Positions 26,950 to 39,698 are shown, numbered from the stretch's first letter. The stretch: DNA of 64,000 nt from Chiridota heheva (GCA_020152595.1 JAIGNY010001666.1:413501-477500); one strand, 5' to 3'. Numbers and translations are program-made. The notes: generated by a model from the sequence alone, not told the origin.

Positions 26950-27290
26950 ACATCTTAGAGGAATATTTCCATGGTTTTATTTTGTGTAAAATTTCATTTG
27001 AAAGAGCATATTTTAAGAGCCAATTTGGTACAAAAATCAGGTTGATATTATATTCCGTTCAGAAGATATGGATTTTGAAAGATTTCCCAATTGCATTTTA
27101 AAGATTTTGTACACTATGATAAATAATGTTCAATGATGTCATAGAGGCAAATCCATTGCAAATGTTTATGTATTTTTTGAACATTAATTGGTTGTTTCTG
27201 TATGATTAGAAACAATTTCCTAAAATTTATTGAAATAGGGTATATTTGGCAATGTATATAAATACCTAACTTTCTTCATTTATTTTTCTA
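26950..27290. mobile_element. Dispersed repeat, family C, copy 1
   Basis: About 340 bases align closely with 63675-64000. Shared blocks include AATTTGGTACAAAAATCAGG, TTGATAT.ATATTC.GTTCAG, AATTGCATTTTAAA, ATGATGTCA.AGAGGCAA, TTAATTGGTTGTTTCT and GGCAATGTATATAAATACCT. It starts with a (T)TTCCATGGTTTT segment also seen at about 53450. It encodes nothing. It is an interspersed repeat, probably a MITE, whose full ends I cannot define. Confidence 0.8.
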
Positions 27291-28252
27291 GCAGGTTTTA
27301 CTATTAAAAAAGGATGATACATTCTAATGAAATACATAAACTTTGAGGGAGAATGTGTTGCTGTGATGTTATTGATCCTTTTCCTACTCATTTATTGCCA
27401 TTTTTTGTGAGCCTTACAATTTGAGTATCTTCTGGTAGGAATAACATAATCAACAGGATTTTTGTACTTAATTGTTTGTGAAAATTGTTCTCTTTCTTAC
27501 AAAAGGTTACGAAAAAACTTGGGAATATTCCTTTACAGTCGGGTAGGAGAGATGTTTATTTAGACTAAAAATGTTTTCAATTTTACTGAAAATTGTTGTT
27601 ATCTTTGCAGATGTCGATGGAAATTAGTGTCTCCCTAAAATTGTGTGTTTATGTTTTTTCTTGAAGCAAAATAAGAGAGAGATTTGAATTGTGTTGCACT
27701 TTAAAATCTCTGAAAAGATGCAAACATCGAATCAATCTTGCATCTCTCATATAACTTCTTCTCAAAACTAAAATGCTAATTCAATATTTTGTAATTTTGT
27801 ATCACAACACTAAACTCTTCTTAATTGAAAGAAGAAAAAAACAGAATGCTTGAGGACCATGACAAAGTGTAAACTACATGGTTATATGTCCCCACTATAT
27901 ACTTAATATCCTTAACTCTTGAATACAGAGTATATATCCCATTCAGTTGCCATGGACATCTTGCTGGCTGTTGCCGTTTTTTTCTTCTCTCTCCCTATAT
28001 CTTTCAGCTCCTCTCTCAACTCAACTATCAGGCCGTCATCCATTCCTTTTCACTGATTATTTGTTCAAGGCAAGAGTTAAAAGCCACTATTATTTACAAC
28101 CAAAATACCCTATAAATCTCTCCAGAGTAGATCGCTTAAATGTTTTTGTTTTTTCTTCATCAGAAGAAATACTGGCCGAGATGCTATTCACTATCTTTTG
28201 GGAGAAAGGGGCCTCCGCAGTGAAGCTCATGCCTTCTCTTCTTCTGTAACGA

Positions 28253-28520
28253 CAACATAATTAGTCTACAGATGCGGGAAGTTGCATTGTAGATTTTTAA
28301 TATTGAATTGTAGATTTTAAATATTTAATATTTCACAATAAAAAAATTCTTCTTTTCAAAAAACATAATTAGTCTACACACACAGGAAGTTGCATCATAG
28401 ATCTTAAATATTGAATATTTCACAATAAAAAAATTCTTCTTTTCAAAAAACATAATTAGTCTACACACACAGGAAGTTGCATCATAGATCTTAAATATTG
28501 AATATTTCACAATAAAAAAT
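28253..28520. repeat. 87-bp tandem repeat, three copies
   Basis: Two nearly identical 87-bp units (starting 28363 and 28450, ACATAATTAGTCTACACACA) follow a more diverged first copy from about 28253. Because 87 is divisible by three, the minus strand has a 61-codon frame repeating a 29-residue unit. I regard that frame as an artefact of the repeat. Confidence 0.9.
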
Positions 28521-31500
28521 TATCGTATTTAATAAACTAAAAATCAAATAATAAATGTTCTGAAAATAATTTTATTCATAAAACTAACATTCCCATTCCC
28601 CTTTTCTGGGAGAAGATTATCTTGATTTAATCAATGATTATAATCACAACTAATTCCAATCTACGAACAAAATTTCTTGATTTATCACTACCAACATACC
28701 AATACAAATTATTGCTGCTTGCTAGAAATAATAATAACACAATTTCTTGATACTTTGTGCAATATTGTGATGGCGAGAAAATATTTTCCAAAACACCTGA
28801 TAATTAGGCCAAATAGTTTCTGCCTGAAATTTTCCTGCGACAAACTTTAAGGCCGCTCTAGAAATGTCATATTCCATGAATTGCGGAAAAGTGGATAATA
28901 CATCTAGGCACAGAAATTAAAATAATCAGTTTCTTTTTTTACTGTAAGAATCAAAATTGCATTTCATATCTTGTATTAAACATTATTCGTCATCTGCAAT
29001 TGTCAAAGAAGTTTGAATCCAGCCCCTGCAGGCATGCTTTGCAGCATCAAACTAAACAAATCCCTGTGGGTCTGCAAGCAGTGAGTTCACAACTGGTTAT
29101 CAAAGGCCGTGGCCATCTTGATATAATGTCCAGCACTGAATGCTTTCGGGACATTAAACCTTACTATACTATGCTATGCTAAATACAATAATTCAACTCA
29201 AGCCGAGGTCATCTTTTTCATTACCATTCTTCAACTAGCGGTTGCGTAGCATCACTCAGAGCTCTTACAGGGAAAAACCCTTCCACAATTCACCTTTTTC
29301 TTTTCTATTCAAGTTTTTCCAATTGACATTTCGACATATATAATTACAATCCAACTAGTAAAAAAAGTATTTTTCTTCTATCTCCATGCAAAACCTACAG
29401 TTTAATTTGTAGGCACTAAAGGCCCGACCTTATTTCATAACAAAAATCAATTGTTAATTTCTCAATCACTTTAATGCACATAACAAGGTCACTTAGATTA
29501 TGGACTTAAACTTGGCATTAAAGACTACATCTATTAAAGAATCAAGTCATCATAACACCTTAAGTTGCAACATTACACCGACGAGGGACTCGTGGAGTGG
29601 CCAAAGCAGTCATATATCACCAGAATTAAGAAGTTTATTGTCTCCCATAATCACACAAATTCTTTCTCTTTTCCACACATGTACCCAAACAAGAAAAACA
29701 CAAGATTCCACTTGAAAAAAATACAGATGTCTTTTCACCAGTTTGAGTGTATTGGATGCAAATTGCAACATATAGGTCATTTCTTTCAGTTTAAAGTTTT
29801 CCCACAATGCCCCTGGACCCGACAGATTAAAAGAAGCTCTTTGATAAATTACAGTAATTTCTTTTCAGTGCAGTCACGGTGTCTATAAACAAAACTCTTC
29901 TGGGCAGAGTTTTTTTTTGCAGAACTACAGTCTTTGTGCTGTCACTGACGTTGGTTTAAAACGTGTGAAGAAGCTGCCATGTGCCACACTGGAAAGACTT
30001 GCAATCAGTCTGCCAGTGTCATTGTAAAAATACATTCATTCTTTGACAATGCTAACAAAGATACAATTCATCACGAATATTCAAGTTGTAATGACATAAA
30101 CCAACAAATACTTTCTTTCTTAGTTTATATTAATTCATCACCCTGAACTTAACTTTTGCCACGTTCAGATAATGAAAAACAAAATGAAAACTTATAACAG
30201 GAATATTTTTTATTTGGATTAAATATGCAAAATGCACAAATTAAGAAGAACTTTTGACTCTTTTTTAAAAAAAAATTTTATTGACGGTTTTTACCAGTTG
30301 ATGTTAACATAAAATTAGCAATTCAAATACCAATTTATGACAAAATTACATTTGCCCCTAACTGTGATTAAAATTAATCACTCCTGCATTTAGAAGGTAC
30401 TCCACACTGCTCTTATTTATAGACCAGAAAATTGTTATTGCTGTAGTTTTGGGCAAAGTGCACCCATCCCATAAACAATAACCCAATGCCAATATACAAA
30501 GTCATACAAAAGATTTGTACATTTTTGTTGTTCTTGTTTCAAATGGGCAAAAAAATCATGAATTTACGGAAGGCACTAAAAAAAGATTTCAGATCTAACC
30601 TTGCTTGATTAGTTGCTCTACTACATAAAGATCTTTGTTGTTCCCAACACAAGAACTTCATATATATCAAGAAAAAATGCAATGATGATAACAAAATCAC
30701 AAGAATTTGTTTCATACTTGAACAGCAAAGACGGAAGCAAAAATAGCAAAACGTTCATTCCTCCCAAAACCCCATTCTACACGTCCCTGTCACATACGTC
30801 TATTTCCATTCCCAGTTTACTTTTTAATTTCTGGAGCACATCGCATCATGAACAATTATTCACATTTCCAGCTTGTTTATTTTATTTGGTAGTTAACATT
30901 CATATCAATCCCATCGTAAGAAAGAATTTGATCAAGTCTTGATGAGTCATCATCATCTTCCCGTACAAGCCAGGAAGATCCAGTCTGTGACGTCAAAAGG
31001 CATCCATGACACAAACACAGCTGTTATGCCTGGCCTTCCTTTCTATTTCTGATTTTAATCTTCAATTTCAAGTACACAAATGAATAATCGGTTTTTTCCA
31101 TCCAATATAATAGCTGTTTTGTTTATTTTCCATGCGTTCCTTTTTCTTCAACTTATTATATGTACAGAAAATTAAGCTATGGCTGCCTGTGCAACCTCAA
31201 CAACCCCCCTTTTTGCAATACAAGAATTTGAACAAAAATTTTAATACACTGAGCGTGTTATCATTCAAGAATTCTGTCGCCTGATTTTTTCAAGAAGCGG
31301 AGGCCTTTTCGAGGGTGAGCAAGCAAATTTATGGCAAAGTAAGATGTCTTTAAAATTTACTATTATTTGAAATGACAAAAAATATTACTTTACAGCCAGC
31401 TTCAAGGTCACCTCGCAAAAAAAAAAAATAAAAAAAAAAAAACATTTCTCAAATGTAAATTGAGGAAGATGAAGCTTAAAACAAACAAAAAGTACAGAGT

Positions 31501-31661
31501 TTGGGTGTGTGTAGAAAGTAAAAACCATTATTCCACTTCCATGGTAAACTTCGCATTACCATGGGAGAACCGACTACATTACTGCTAGACAAACCCAAAG
31601 TGAGTCAGTATACTGGAGAAATATTTAATGTCTCTTTACCAATGTGTTCATATATTTGTGA

Positions 31662-31897
31662 ACTCTAATTTCAATTCTTGTGAAGTAACTCTCATTTCAA
31701 TTCTTGTGAAGAAACTTTAATTTCAATTCTTGTTAAGTAACTCTCATTTCAATTCTTGTGAAGTAACTCTAATTTCAATTCTTGTAAAGTAACTCTCATT
31801 TCAATTCTTGTAAAGTAACTCTCATTTCAATTCTTGTAAAGTAACTCTAATTTCAACTCTCATTTCAATTCTTGTGAAGTAACTCTAATTTCAATTG
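31662..31897. repeat. 26-bp minisatellite, about 9 copies
   Basis: The unit is CTCTCATTTCAATTCTTGTG plus AAGTAA, with CTCTAATTTC variants. It is pyrimidine-rich and lies within a Musashi intron. Confidence 0.95.
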
Positions 31898-32679
31898 TTA
31901 ATACTAGAGCAGGGGTTCTTAATTAAATTCTTTGAAGGGCCATCATTTCACAACAGCTTCAGGCCGTGGGTCAAAAGCGTGGCAAAACCAGCGTCATGTG
32001 ACAAACTAAAACCCGTCAAAACAATCCATAAATACAAACAAGTTGAGAGAGAGTGCACGATTATAAGGATGTCAGCGGTTCTCCTATCCACCTTCCTTTG
32101 ACAAGTCGCGAGCCCAATTTATAGTGGAACTAAAGATAACATTTTATTTGATAAGCCGCAATGTTTTAGTGAGCTGATCTGCCTGGGAAAACCCCAAAAT
32201 AAACAAGTTTTTTGCTATTTTTTACCAATCTCTTTCGGATTGATCTTACATTGCATTATATAATGACTATTGTTAGCAGGCTAGATTGTCTTGTCTAGAG
32301 GAACCTAGCAAATATCTTCTTTTATGTTTTACAAGATCAGTCTTTATTCCATTTTTCAAAAAGCTATTTCATTTCTGACTCTGATTGTAATGGCCGATCG
32401 AAGTTCCGAGAAACCTTATTCTAACCGTGACATTTTTGGAAGGGGTAAAGGCCTAATTAAGATCATTATGTAAGTCTATGCTTTTAGTTCAGTCACTAAT
32501 AATTACTAATTCGTCTTTTCCATCAAAAATTTAGATGGGGGTATAGCCAAGTTTTTATCATCTTAAGTCAGTACCGGGTTTGGGTTAAGAGAAATCACAT
32601 CTGTGCCACATTTATGAACTTGAAAACGACCTACACACAAGAAGTACAGCATATACAGGGCAACCTATTCAAAAATTTA

Positions 32680-32755
32680 CATATGCATAATGGTGGCTTT
32701 ATAAAGCATTTTGAGCCATATGCATAATGGTGGCTTTATAAAGCATTTTAAGCCA
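32680..32755. repeat. 38-bp tandem duplication
   Basis: CATATGCATAATGGTGGCTT plus TATAAAGCATTTTGAGC occurs twice in succession with one difference (TTTTGAGC versus TTTTAAGC). Confidence 0.9.
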
Positions 32756-33119
32756 TATCCCCCACTTCTAATGTTGTCATGAATAATTTCGTTGAGATTT
32801 TCCCCTTTAGGATGACTTTTTAACATTGTATATACACGCACGCTGTGTGGATGTTGTAAGGTTTCCCCTTATTATACTCCTTTGATGTTTTATAACTTTT
32901 CTACACATAATACCATTCAAAGGGGAATCACTTGGGGCACTGGATCTATTTTGACAACAATGCATTGTGGGTGTATACAGAACCTAGAGGATCATAATTA
33001 TCCACATGACGCAAAATCTAGGGAGGCTAACTTTCTCGCTATGCAAAAGAGCAGATGATTGAGGGACAATAACATGAATATTCAGGTTGTTCTGGTCAAC
33101 CAATAACTGATCTACCTAC

Positions 33120-33197
33120 CTGTGAGGTAAGGTGCCATTGGGGCGTAAGCATAGGCTCCCCTGAATGGTATGCTTGCTGGATATGCCCCTGCTGCTG
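33120..33197 (-). CDS. msi: Musashi exon: Ala/Tyr-rich tail segment
   Basis: This 78-bp exon is phase 1 on both sides. It encodes alanines and then GAYPASIPFRGAYAYAPMAP followed by YLTG. Musashi tails carry Ala/Tyr/Pro-rich blocks (AAAYGPVAAAA types) at a comparable place. The donor is CACAG followed by GTAGGT. The acceptor side is ATCCAGCAGCAGCAGGGG, with four in-frame AG dinucleotides in tandem. I used the first one after the pyrimidine/A tract; using the second to fourth would drop one to three alanines without a frame change. The upstream intron tract (TTTTTTTTATC) is a reasonable polypyrimidine tract. Confidence 0.85.
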
Positions 33198-34151
33198 CTG
33201 GATAAAAAAAAAACGGACAAAATATATGAATATGCAAAACGAGAAATTAGTGACCATGGTGATCACCTGATTTGATGAATTATTACTTTCATCAAAAAAA
33301 TCAATGAGAAAATAAAACCCTAAAAAACACATCCCAAGACATTATTCAATAAATACTGCAAAATTTTTCTAAAAACAGATGTTTCTTTATTTCAAACTAT
33401 AAAAGAAACAAAAATAAATAAAAACATTTATTGAAAGTTTCAAAAATAAACTTACTTGAAATATTAACTAAAAAGAAAATATTATTTCAATCTATAAAAT
33501 ACTTATATTATATTTCAATTCAAAAATACAATTCCTCATTAATATAATCACAAATAGACAGCAATAGCTCCTTAACATGAAATAAAATTAGTTATGTACA
33601 ACATGTAACGATCTTATTCCTCTTCCCACAATGCATCTAGAGAAAAAACTTGACCCTCAGCAATGCAAGAATAACAAACTCTCAAAGCACACGCTACATG
33701 TTTGGACAACAGTTCCATTGGATAGTTTAAACCGTGTGGGTAATTTACAATTCGGAATGGCTACGGCCTAATTTATTAGGTGAAAGCTTTACAGAACATT
33801 GGGCATAAATATAACGCTGTCACATTACATATTCAAGTCAATAAAGTCGATTGCACTTCTCAGTCAGGAAAATTTGATTTATCACCATGTAGATTAAATG
33901 TTTGGAATCAGAAGAGGCCTTCAAAACCAGCTTGAGAGAGCCTGTATGGTTTAAAACATGAGATGCTGGACTTCAGATGTTATCCAACTAATCATACAAC
34001 TTAATATAGTCCACCTGACAGATGATTAACTTTACATAGTGCTCAAAACATGCAGTAAATCCTGCTCTGAAATGTTCATTACTTTAAACCATCACTTACA
34101 ACGTCTTACAAGAGAAAAAGTGGGTTTAATCAATATGCCTCACTGAAATAA

Positions 34152-34798
34152 ATCAACATAACCCCATCCTTTTTTGGCATCGCCCCACCTTTTGTCAATA
34201 TAGTCCCACCCTATATCAATATAGCCCCGCCCTTTATCAACATAGCCCTACCCTTTATATCAACATAGCACCACCCTTTATCAACATAGCCCCATCCTTT
34301 ATATCAACATAGCCCCATCCTTTATATCAACATAGTCCCACCCTTTACATCAACATAGCACCACCTTTAATCAACATAGCCCCATCCTTTATCAACATAG
34401 CCCTACCCTTTATCAACATAGCCCTACCCTTTATCAATATAGCCCTACCCTTTATCAACATAGCCCTACCCTTTATCAACATAGCCCTACCCTTTATCAA
34501 CATAGCCCTACCCTTTATTAACATAGCCCTACCCTTTATCAACATAGCCCTACCCTTTATCAACATAGCCCTACCCTTTATCAACATAGCCCCATCCTTT
34601 ATCAACATAGCCCTACCCTTTATCAACATAGCCCTACCCGTTATCAACATAGCCCTACCCGTTATCAACATAGCCCTACCCTTTATCAACATAGCCCTAC
34701 CCTTTATCAACATAGCCCTACCCTTTATCAACATAGCCCCATCCTTTATCAACATAGCCCCACCCTTTATATCAACATAGCCCACCCTTTATCAACAT
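34152..34798. repeat. 21-bp minisatellite, about 30 copies
   Basis: The unit is CCCTACCCTTTATCAACATA plus G. A few copies carry ATATCAACATAG insertions of three bases, and others have CCCCATCC. Because 21 is a multiple of three, the minus strand is open for 146 codons (34785-34345) repeating KGRAMLI. Its conservation is that of the DNA unit, and no start context or splice logic supports a gene. Confidence 0.95.
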
Positions 34799-34871
34799 AT
34801 AACCAGAACATATGTTTACATTCAAGCCTTCCAAGGCAGAATGTGTAGAGAAGGTTATAATGTATGTTCAC

Positions 34872-34922
34872 CTCCATTATTATGTCCTGTCCCACTTTCA
34901 CCAGCCATGTATAGTAGAAAGG
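34872..34922 (-). CDS. Candidate Musashi microexon (FLLYMAGESGTGHNNG)
   Basis: A 51-bp segment lies between the exons at 39651 and 33197. It begins after ATAGCAG and ends at a GTGAAC donor. In the frame set by its neighbours (phase 1 in, phase 1 out) it is open and reads FLLYMAGESGTGHNNG. Using the preceding AG would start it at 34925 and add one codon (54 bp). The Gly/Asn/Ser-rich composition resembles the disordered tail. It has no recognised homologue, its acceptor lacks a good pyrimidine tract, and it lies just beyond a 21-bp minisatellite. A chance open stretch of this size is quite possible, so this is a candidate cassette exon only. Confidence 0.3.
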
Positions 34923-35055
34923 CTGCTATATGCAGAAGTGGATATAATGTGCAAATAAATAAATAAAAAACAGGAGAAATAATTCTAATGGTTGGTTCTG
35001 ATGCTAACTTTGGATCTAGAAGCAATTTAGTTTTTTATCGTATATCATAAAATGT

Positions 35056-35418
35056 CAGACCCCTAGCTTTGCTGTTTAACAGGGGCGGCCCGCCCTGCCC
35101 CCTGGGGTCCGCCCTGTCCCTCTGGGGTCCGCCCTGCCCCTCATGAGAAAAAGAGAAAAATAGACAGAAAAGAAGAAAACAAAGATTTTTGTATTTATTT
35201 TAATTTTATAGTAAGCAATGTTTGGCTCATGAATAGTCCTTATCAATCAGAATAGTTTCATTCTGAGGTATGATTATAGCTAAAATCCCAGAGCTTCTTC
35301 ACCACAAGATTGAGCACCTGGACTCCATACCGAAAAGACGCAGCGCTTTGCGCACGCATTAATGTGCCCCTCAACAAGTCTAGCACCCTGCCCCTTTTCA
35401 AATCAAGCTAGGGGTCTG
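35056..35418. mobile_element. MITE family A, copy 1
   Basis: This 363-bp element begins CAGACCCCTAGCTT and ends AAGCTAGGGGTCTG, a 14-bp perfect terminal inverted repeat. The interior shares with 41175-41633 and 54655-55072 the blocks GGTCCGCCCTG, TCCTTATCAATCAGAATAGT, TTCATTCTGAGGTATGATTA, CCAGAGCTTCTT and CATTAATGTGCCCCTCAACA. Flanking bases are GT on both sides; a longer duplication is not evident. It is followed about 50 bases later by a family D repeat, as is copy 3. Confidence 0.85.
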
Positions 35419-35469
35419 GTGTTCTTACACGTTTATTTTATTTATCATACTGGAACATGTAATTTGTGT

Positions 35470-36248
35470 ATATTTTGTTGCTTGTTTAAGTGTTAAGGTT
35501 TTGCTTAAACTCTAAGCCACAACCACAACAACCAATGAATAATTGTATCTGGCTCCGCCTGACATGAATAATGATGAAGTCAACAACTCAACATTCTATG
35601 GGATTCTGTATCATCCTTGCTTTGATCAACAGCATCACACCAAGTTTGATTTAAATCTGAAATGGGTTGAGCATCAAGAGAATTTTACAGTTAAGTCCCG
35701 CCTTCTCATTAATATTTAAGACATCAGCACCAAAAACAATAGGGATCATCTGCAGACCACAACACACCCATATACCAAGTATGGCATAAATCCACCTTAA
35801 TGATCTTGAGATATCGTGTTTACAAGCTTGTTAACAGAATTTTATATTTAATTTTGCTCTGTCTAGTAATTAATATTCATAATATCATCACCAAAAACAA
35901 TAGGATCATCTACAACAGACCACAACACATCTATATACCGAGTATGACATAAATCCACCTCACTGTTCTTAAGATATTTTGTTTACAAGCTTGCTAACAT
36001 AATTTTACATTTAGCCCCACCTACTAATTAATATTCATGACATCAGCACCAAAATCAATAGGAAACAAACAGCACATCCATATACCACGTATGACATAAA
36101 TCCACTGCACAGTTCTTGAGATATCGTGGTTTACAAGCTTCTGTCACAGACACACATATACATACATACACTCATACATACATACTACATACACACACAC
36201 AAACCAGCATGACTACATAGGTCCCTTATGTTATCGGAACCAAAAATT
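35470..36248. repeat. Dispersed repeat family D, long copy
   Basis: It begins GCTTGTTTAAGTGTTAAGGT, like 55482-56036, and contains the shared block TGACATGAATAATGATGAAG. Three diverged copies follow of the CATTAATATT...ATATACCAAGTATG...GAGATATCGTG unit seen at 10430-11540. It ends in a CATACA tract and CATGACTACATAGGTCCCTT, then GGAACCAAAAAT, matching the end at 11615. Confidence 0.8.
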
Positions 36249-38060
36249 ATAGATCATTCAAGATCATAGTACATTCCACGAAAGCTAAGTACTGTCTAAA
36301 ATTAGAACAACCAAGTCAATGTCCTTTTTTAATTTTAAGGAGCAGAAATTTTTTTAACGATCCTTCATTGTCAATCTAGTAAGGATGGGCTGATGATTTA
36401 GAACTAGCAAAGCGCAAAACATCTCTAAATCAGTCACTAATGATAACCCATGCGAAAGAGGGCACGTGTAGCAGCGCACAACAAACTGACATCACTCGCA
36501 GCAACAGCTTTTCAATGACTTTTCCAACCTTACTGATTAGATAAGTTACAAGTCAAAAATGATGATCGTACTCTCTACAAAGACTGCCAACTTTCTTCAT
36601 TCTAATTCAATTTTAAATTCAACCTTGAATCATTATTAATGGCAAAATGAATTATCTGCCTTAATGAAGAGAAATAAGATGCAAAATCTGCATAACGACA
36701 TCCTTATTTTCTTCCACAAAAAATCCTTCTGTATAAAAATTTCATAAAAGCAAAATCACCAAACTCAGGCTCTTTAACGAGTTGTGTAAAGAAGCAGATA
36801 AGTGACCTGGCATAGACAATGAGTTCTCTTGGGGACTCAATTATACTCTGCGTATTTTATACTGATGTGAATTGAAAATCCAATTTCTTGGTGAAAATTG
36901 CCATAAATGCATGATTGCAAATCTCTCGCTGGTAATTAGAGTTTAAGTTTGAAAGTCACAACAAACCCTTTTACAAAAAAAGAGAGAGAATTTACACAAC
37001 TGAGAAGGGCAAAGGTGAACGCTGTCATTCAAGCTTGAAGTTTAAGCTTTAAAAACAAAGAGAAGGGGGGTGTGGGAGGTCAAAAATACAGGATGAGAAG
37101 AGGTAAAGAGTTTAAGAGGATACAGGCAGGGGGGAGAGGGGATAGGCGAATTAAGAACGGAAAAATCCCTTCAATGCAAAAAAAAAAATCATGGGCTTGT
37201 GATATACCTTTCTTAACCTACAAATATGTAGGCACACCCAGGGCCTTTCAAGGAAGTTATTTTATTGTTCATATCGTAGAAGAAAATAACACTCAACTGC
37301 GCTCCTCACCGTTGAAGGGGGAAAGTCCTAGAAGTTGACGACACATCCCCATTTCTGCCCCTTTCAAATTCATACTCAAAATCATTTTATTTGACTATTT
37401 CCTATATACAATGCTACTGCCATAGGTTTAAAATTAACTTATGTTGGCAATTGCCCATTGTGTCTAGGTAAGGGGTCTATTTGAAAACATGATTTTTTTG
37501 GGGAAGGGGGCATGAACCATACATGTCCAGCTGATTGCTTAAACTACAACACTCAAATATATAAATATTCCACAAGCTTGCATGTTAGAAACTGAAAGTG
37601 TTCAGCAGAGATGCTGGTAATGTATACAACTGTTCATTACCTTCATTCTTCTCATACCATCAACTTAGTCATATATCATATCAATTACAGTGCATAAGCA
37701 CTAGGAGAGTGATAAAGTACATATACACATCCAACAAAAAATATCATAAACCCAGACATGTCATTTCCCAGAAAAGAAAATACCACATCAAAAATCTATT
37801 TCAATATTTACCACCGTCCTTCATGATTAATGTTTAAACAAGATCATTTTCATGTATCTACGCTTCGTTTGATCATGAACTAATACTACTTTATGTTGTG
37901 TGCACATGAATATATGTTCAACATCTGCAGAGGACATTTTTCTATTTCATTGTCAGCGTTTAATAGAATATTTTTCAACCTTCAAACATGAAGTGACAAC
38001 TTCATATAATTTCTTTAAACATTAAATTTTAAGTTGTAAAAAAAAAATATATATAATGAT

Positions 38061-38634
38061 TTAAAGAGTTAGTTAAGTGGTCAAGCATGTCCCTATTATG
38101 AAAGAGGACTTTAAAGGAAACAAATCGGTGAAAAAAGTGTTCAATTTTTTTTTTCGTTAAGGAGATAGTCATGTTTAAAGCTCTTGTCTCATCTGTGTAG
38201 AAATGACTGGTGTAGTAAGTCTACCATGGAAAGTTGACATCTTCATCCTCACATTTTTTAACAATTGTCCAAAGTATTTTTTAAAGAAAGTTTATTGAAT
38301 TTTTTCATTATTTAAATTATTTCCCCTCTTAACTTTCTTTAGGTGGTATATAATAAATACCCTTCCTAGGTTCAATTTTGCTACTGTTTTGACATATCCC
38401 ATAGTTTTTAAACCAAAAAATTGCAGGTTAAAATATGATAGAATACAAAGACTAGAGAATCGGAGGCTAAGACATCACAACTAGTCTGATTTCAGTCGTT
38501 TCTACACAAATGACACCAAACTTTAAACTTAGATGTCCCCTTAACGGAATAAGATTTTTGAATGATTTCTTTAATATTTTTGTTTCTTTGAAGTCCTCGT
38601 TCATATAAGATAGACCTTTGAACAAATCCTTTAA
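38061..38634. mobile_element. Foldback MITE family B, copy 1
   Basis: The left arm (TTAAAGAGTTAGTTAAGTGG, TCAAGCATG, then TGAAAGAGGACTTTAAAGGA) is the imperfect reverse complement of the right arm, which ends GAACAAATCCTTTAA. It is the same family as 50118-50678, the best-preserved copy, and 59744-60311. The copies are non-coding. Confidence 0.8.
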
Positions 38635-39650
38635 CACTGATCACATTTTTTAAGATTTGTTTCTTTCTTTATATTTGTAGAAATATAAGACAATCAGTTG
38701 AAGACATGCACAATACCCAATTTTATTCAATAAATTTGCTTATGCAAACTCAACTTGCATGGCTTATATATATATATATGTTGTTCATGTATGATCGATT
38801 GCCAAACTAAATCCATCAGCTGTACTCCTTCAAAAACTAAGGAGAATCAAATCATATACAAAGCATTTTCTTTAATAATTAGATTAGTGCAAAGCTGTAA
38901 AATCACCAGTTCTCTAGCATTTTCACGTTTTTCTCGTGTTTTAACTTCCCCCACCATAAAGCATACAAGCAAGAATTTGTCCACAGTATTTCCATTTAAA
39001 TTTGTGAAGGATCCAGATCCAACATGATACTCTGCCATGCAAAAAGCCCATGCTCTCAGGAGTAGAATGGCTCAAGAGAAAGTACAAGTATAAGGTTCAG
39101 GGTGCAAGGTCAAGCAAAGAGTGGGACCAGAGCGAGAGGAGGATAGTGCCCCACTCTCCATCTCAGGTCAATCTCACCCCCCAGTGTGGGCTATTCCTTG
39201 TTTGTCAGGAACAGTAAGAAAGAATCAATATAACAGTATGTCCAGCTAACACCTCTCCCCCTTCCTCCCTTTTTCCAGTTAAAACCTTGTGAGTTTACAG
39301 AGAAGCGGAGCTGGAAAAAAAAAAAACTACAGTTCTGGCAGTTATAACCGCAGGGAAAACGGAAATTCGCAGGAAGATAAATTAGGAAAAACAATTATAT
39401 ATTTTTTTTAAAAGATTTTTTGAGTAAACAATGATGTATATATAGACTGTAAAAACGTACCTCGTGTAATTGTGTGATGAATAGTACATTCAATTGCATA
39501 AGAGGGACACACATAAAGATGTATTTACTACATTAATATTATTTCTGTCATGAATTTTCGTGGAAAGATTCACAACACCTTTATTCAGACCCGTAGCAAA
39601 TTTTATAATTAATTCCAACTCCGTGGAGAGGTTGCAAAATCACTCCTTAC

Positions 39651-39698
39651 CTTTTAAGCTGGATGGGTCGATAATCAGAGGCATAGTGGATGGCAGAC
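39651..39698 (-). CDS. msi: Musashi small exon (GLPSTMPLIIDPSSLK)
   Basis: This 48-bp exon is phase 1 on both sides. It encodes LPSTMPLIIDPSSLK after a glycine split across the junction, giving GLPSTM, comparable to RGLPYTM in vertebrate MSI2 after the PKEVM linker. The acceptor is TATTTTTCAG and the donor is AAAAG followed by GTAAGG, both close to consensus. Phase agrees with both neighbouring exons. Because the length is a multiple of three, skipping would preserve the frame. The similarity is short, so the call rests mainly on splice signals, phase and position. Confidence 0.75.

Larger units (their letters stand above)
26020..33119. other. Musashi intron, 7.1 kb
   Basis: It separates the Ala/Tyr exon from the cassette exon. 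It holds the family C repeat, the 87-bp and 26-bp arrays and a 38-bp duplication near 32680-32755. The rest shows nothing I can name. Confidence 0.6.
33198..39650. other. Musashi intron, 6.5 kb
   Basis: It contains the candidate microexon at 34872-34922, the 21-bp minisatellite, MITE family A copy 1, family D and foldback family B copy 1. Nothing else is recognisable. Confidence 0.6.

Noticed and set aside
28325..28510. Minus-strand frame with a repeated 29-residue unit
   Set aside because: An artefact of the 87-bp tandem repeat in AT-rich DNA.
34345..34785. 146-codon minus-strand frame repeating KGRAMLI
   Set aside because: It is produced by a 21-bp minisatellite whose length is a multiple of three. 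The conservation is at the DNA unit level, and there is no plausible start, splice or homology.
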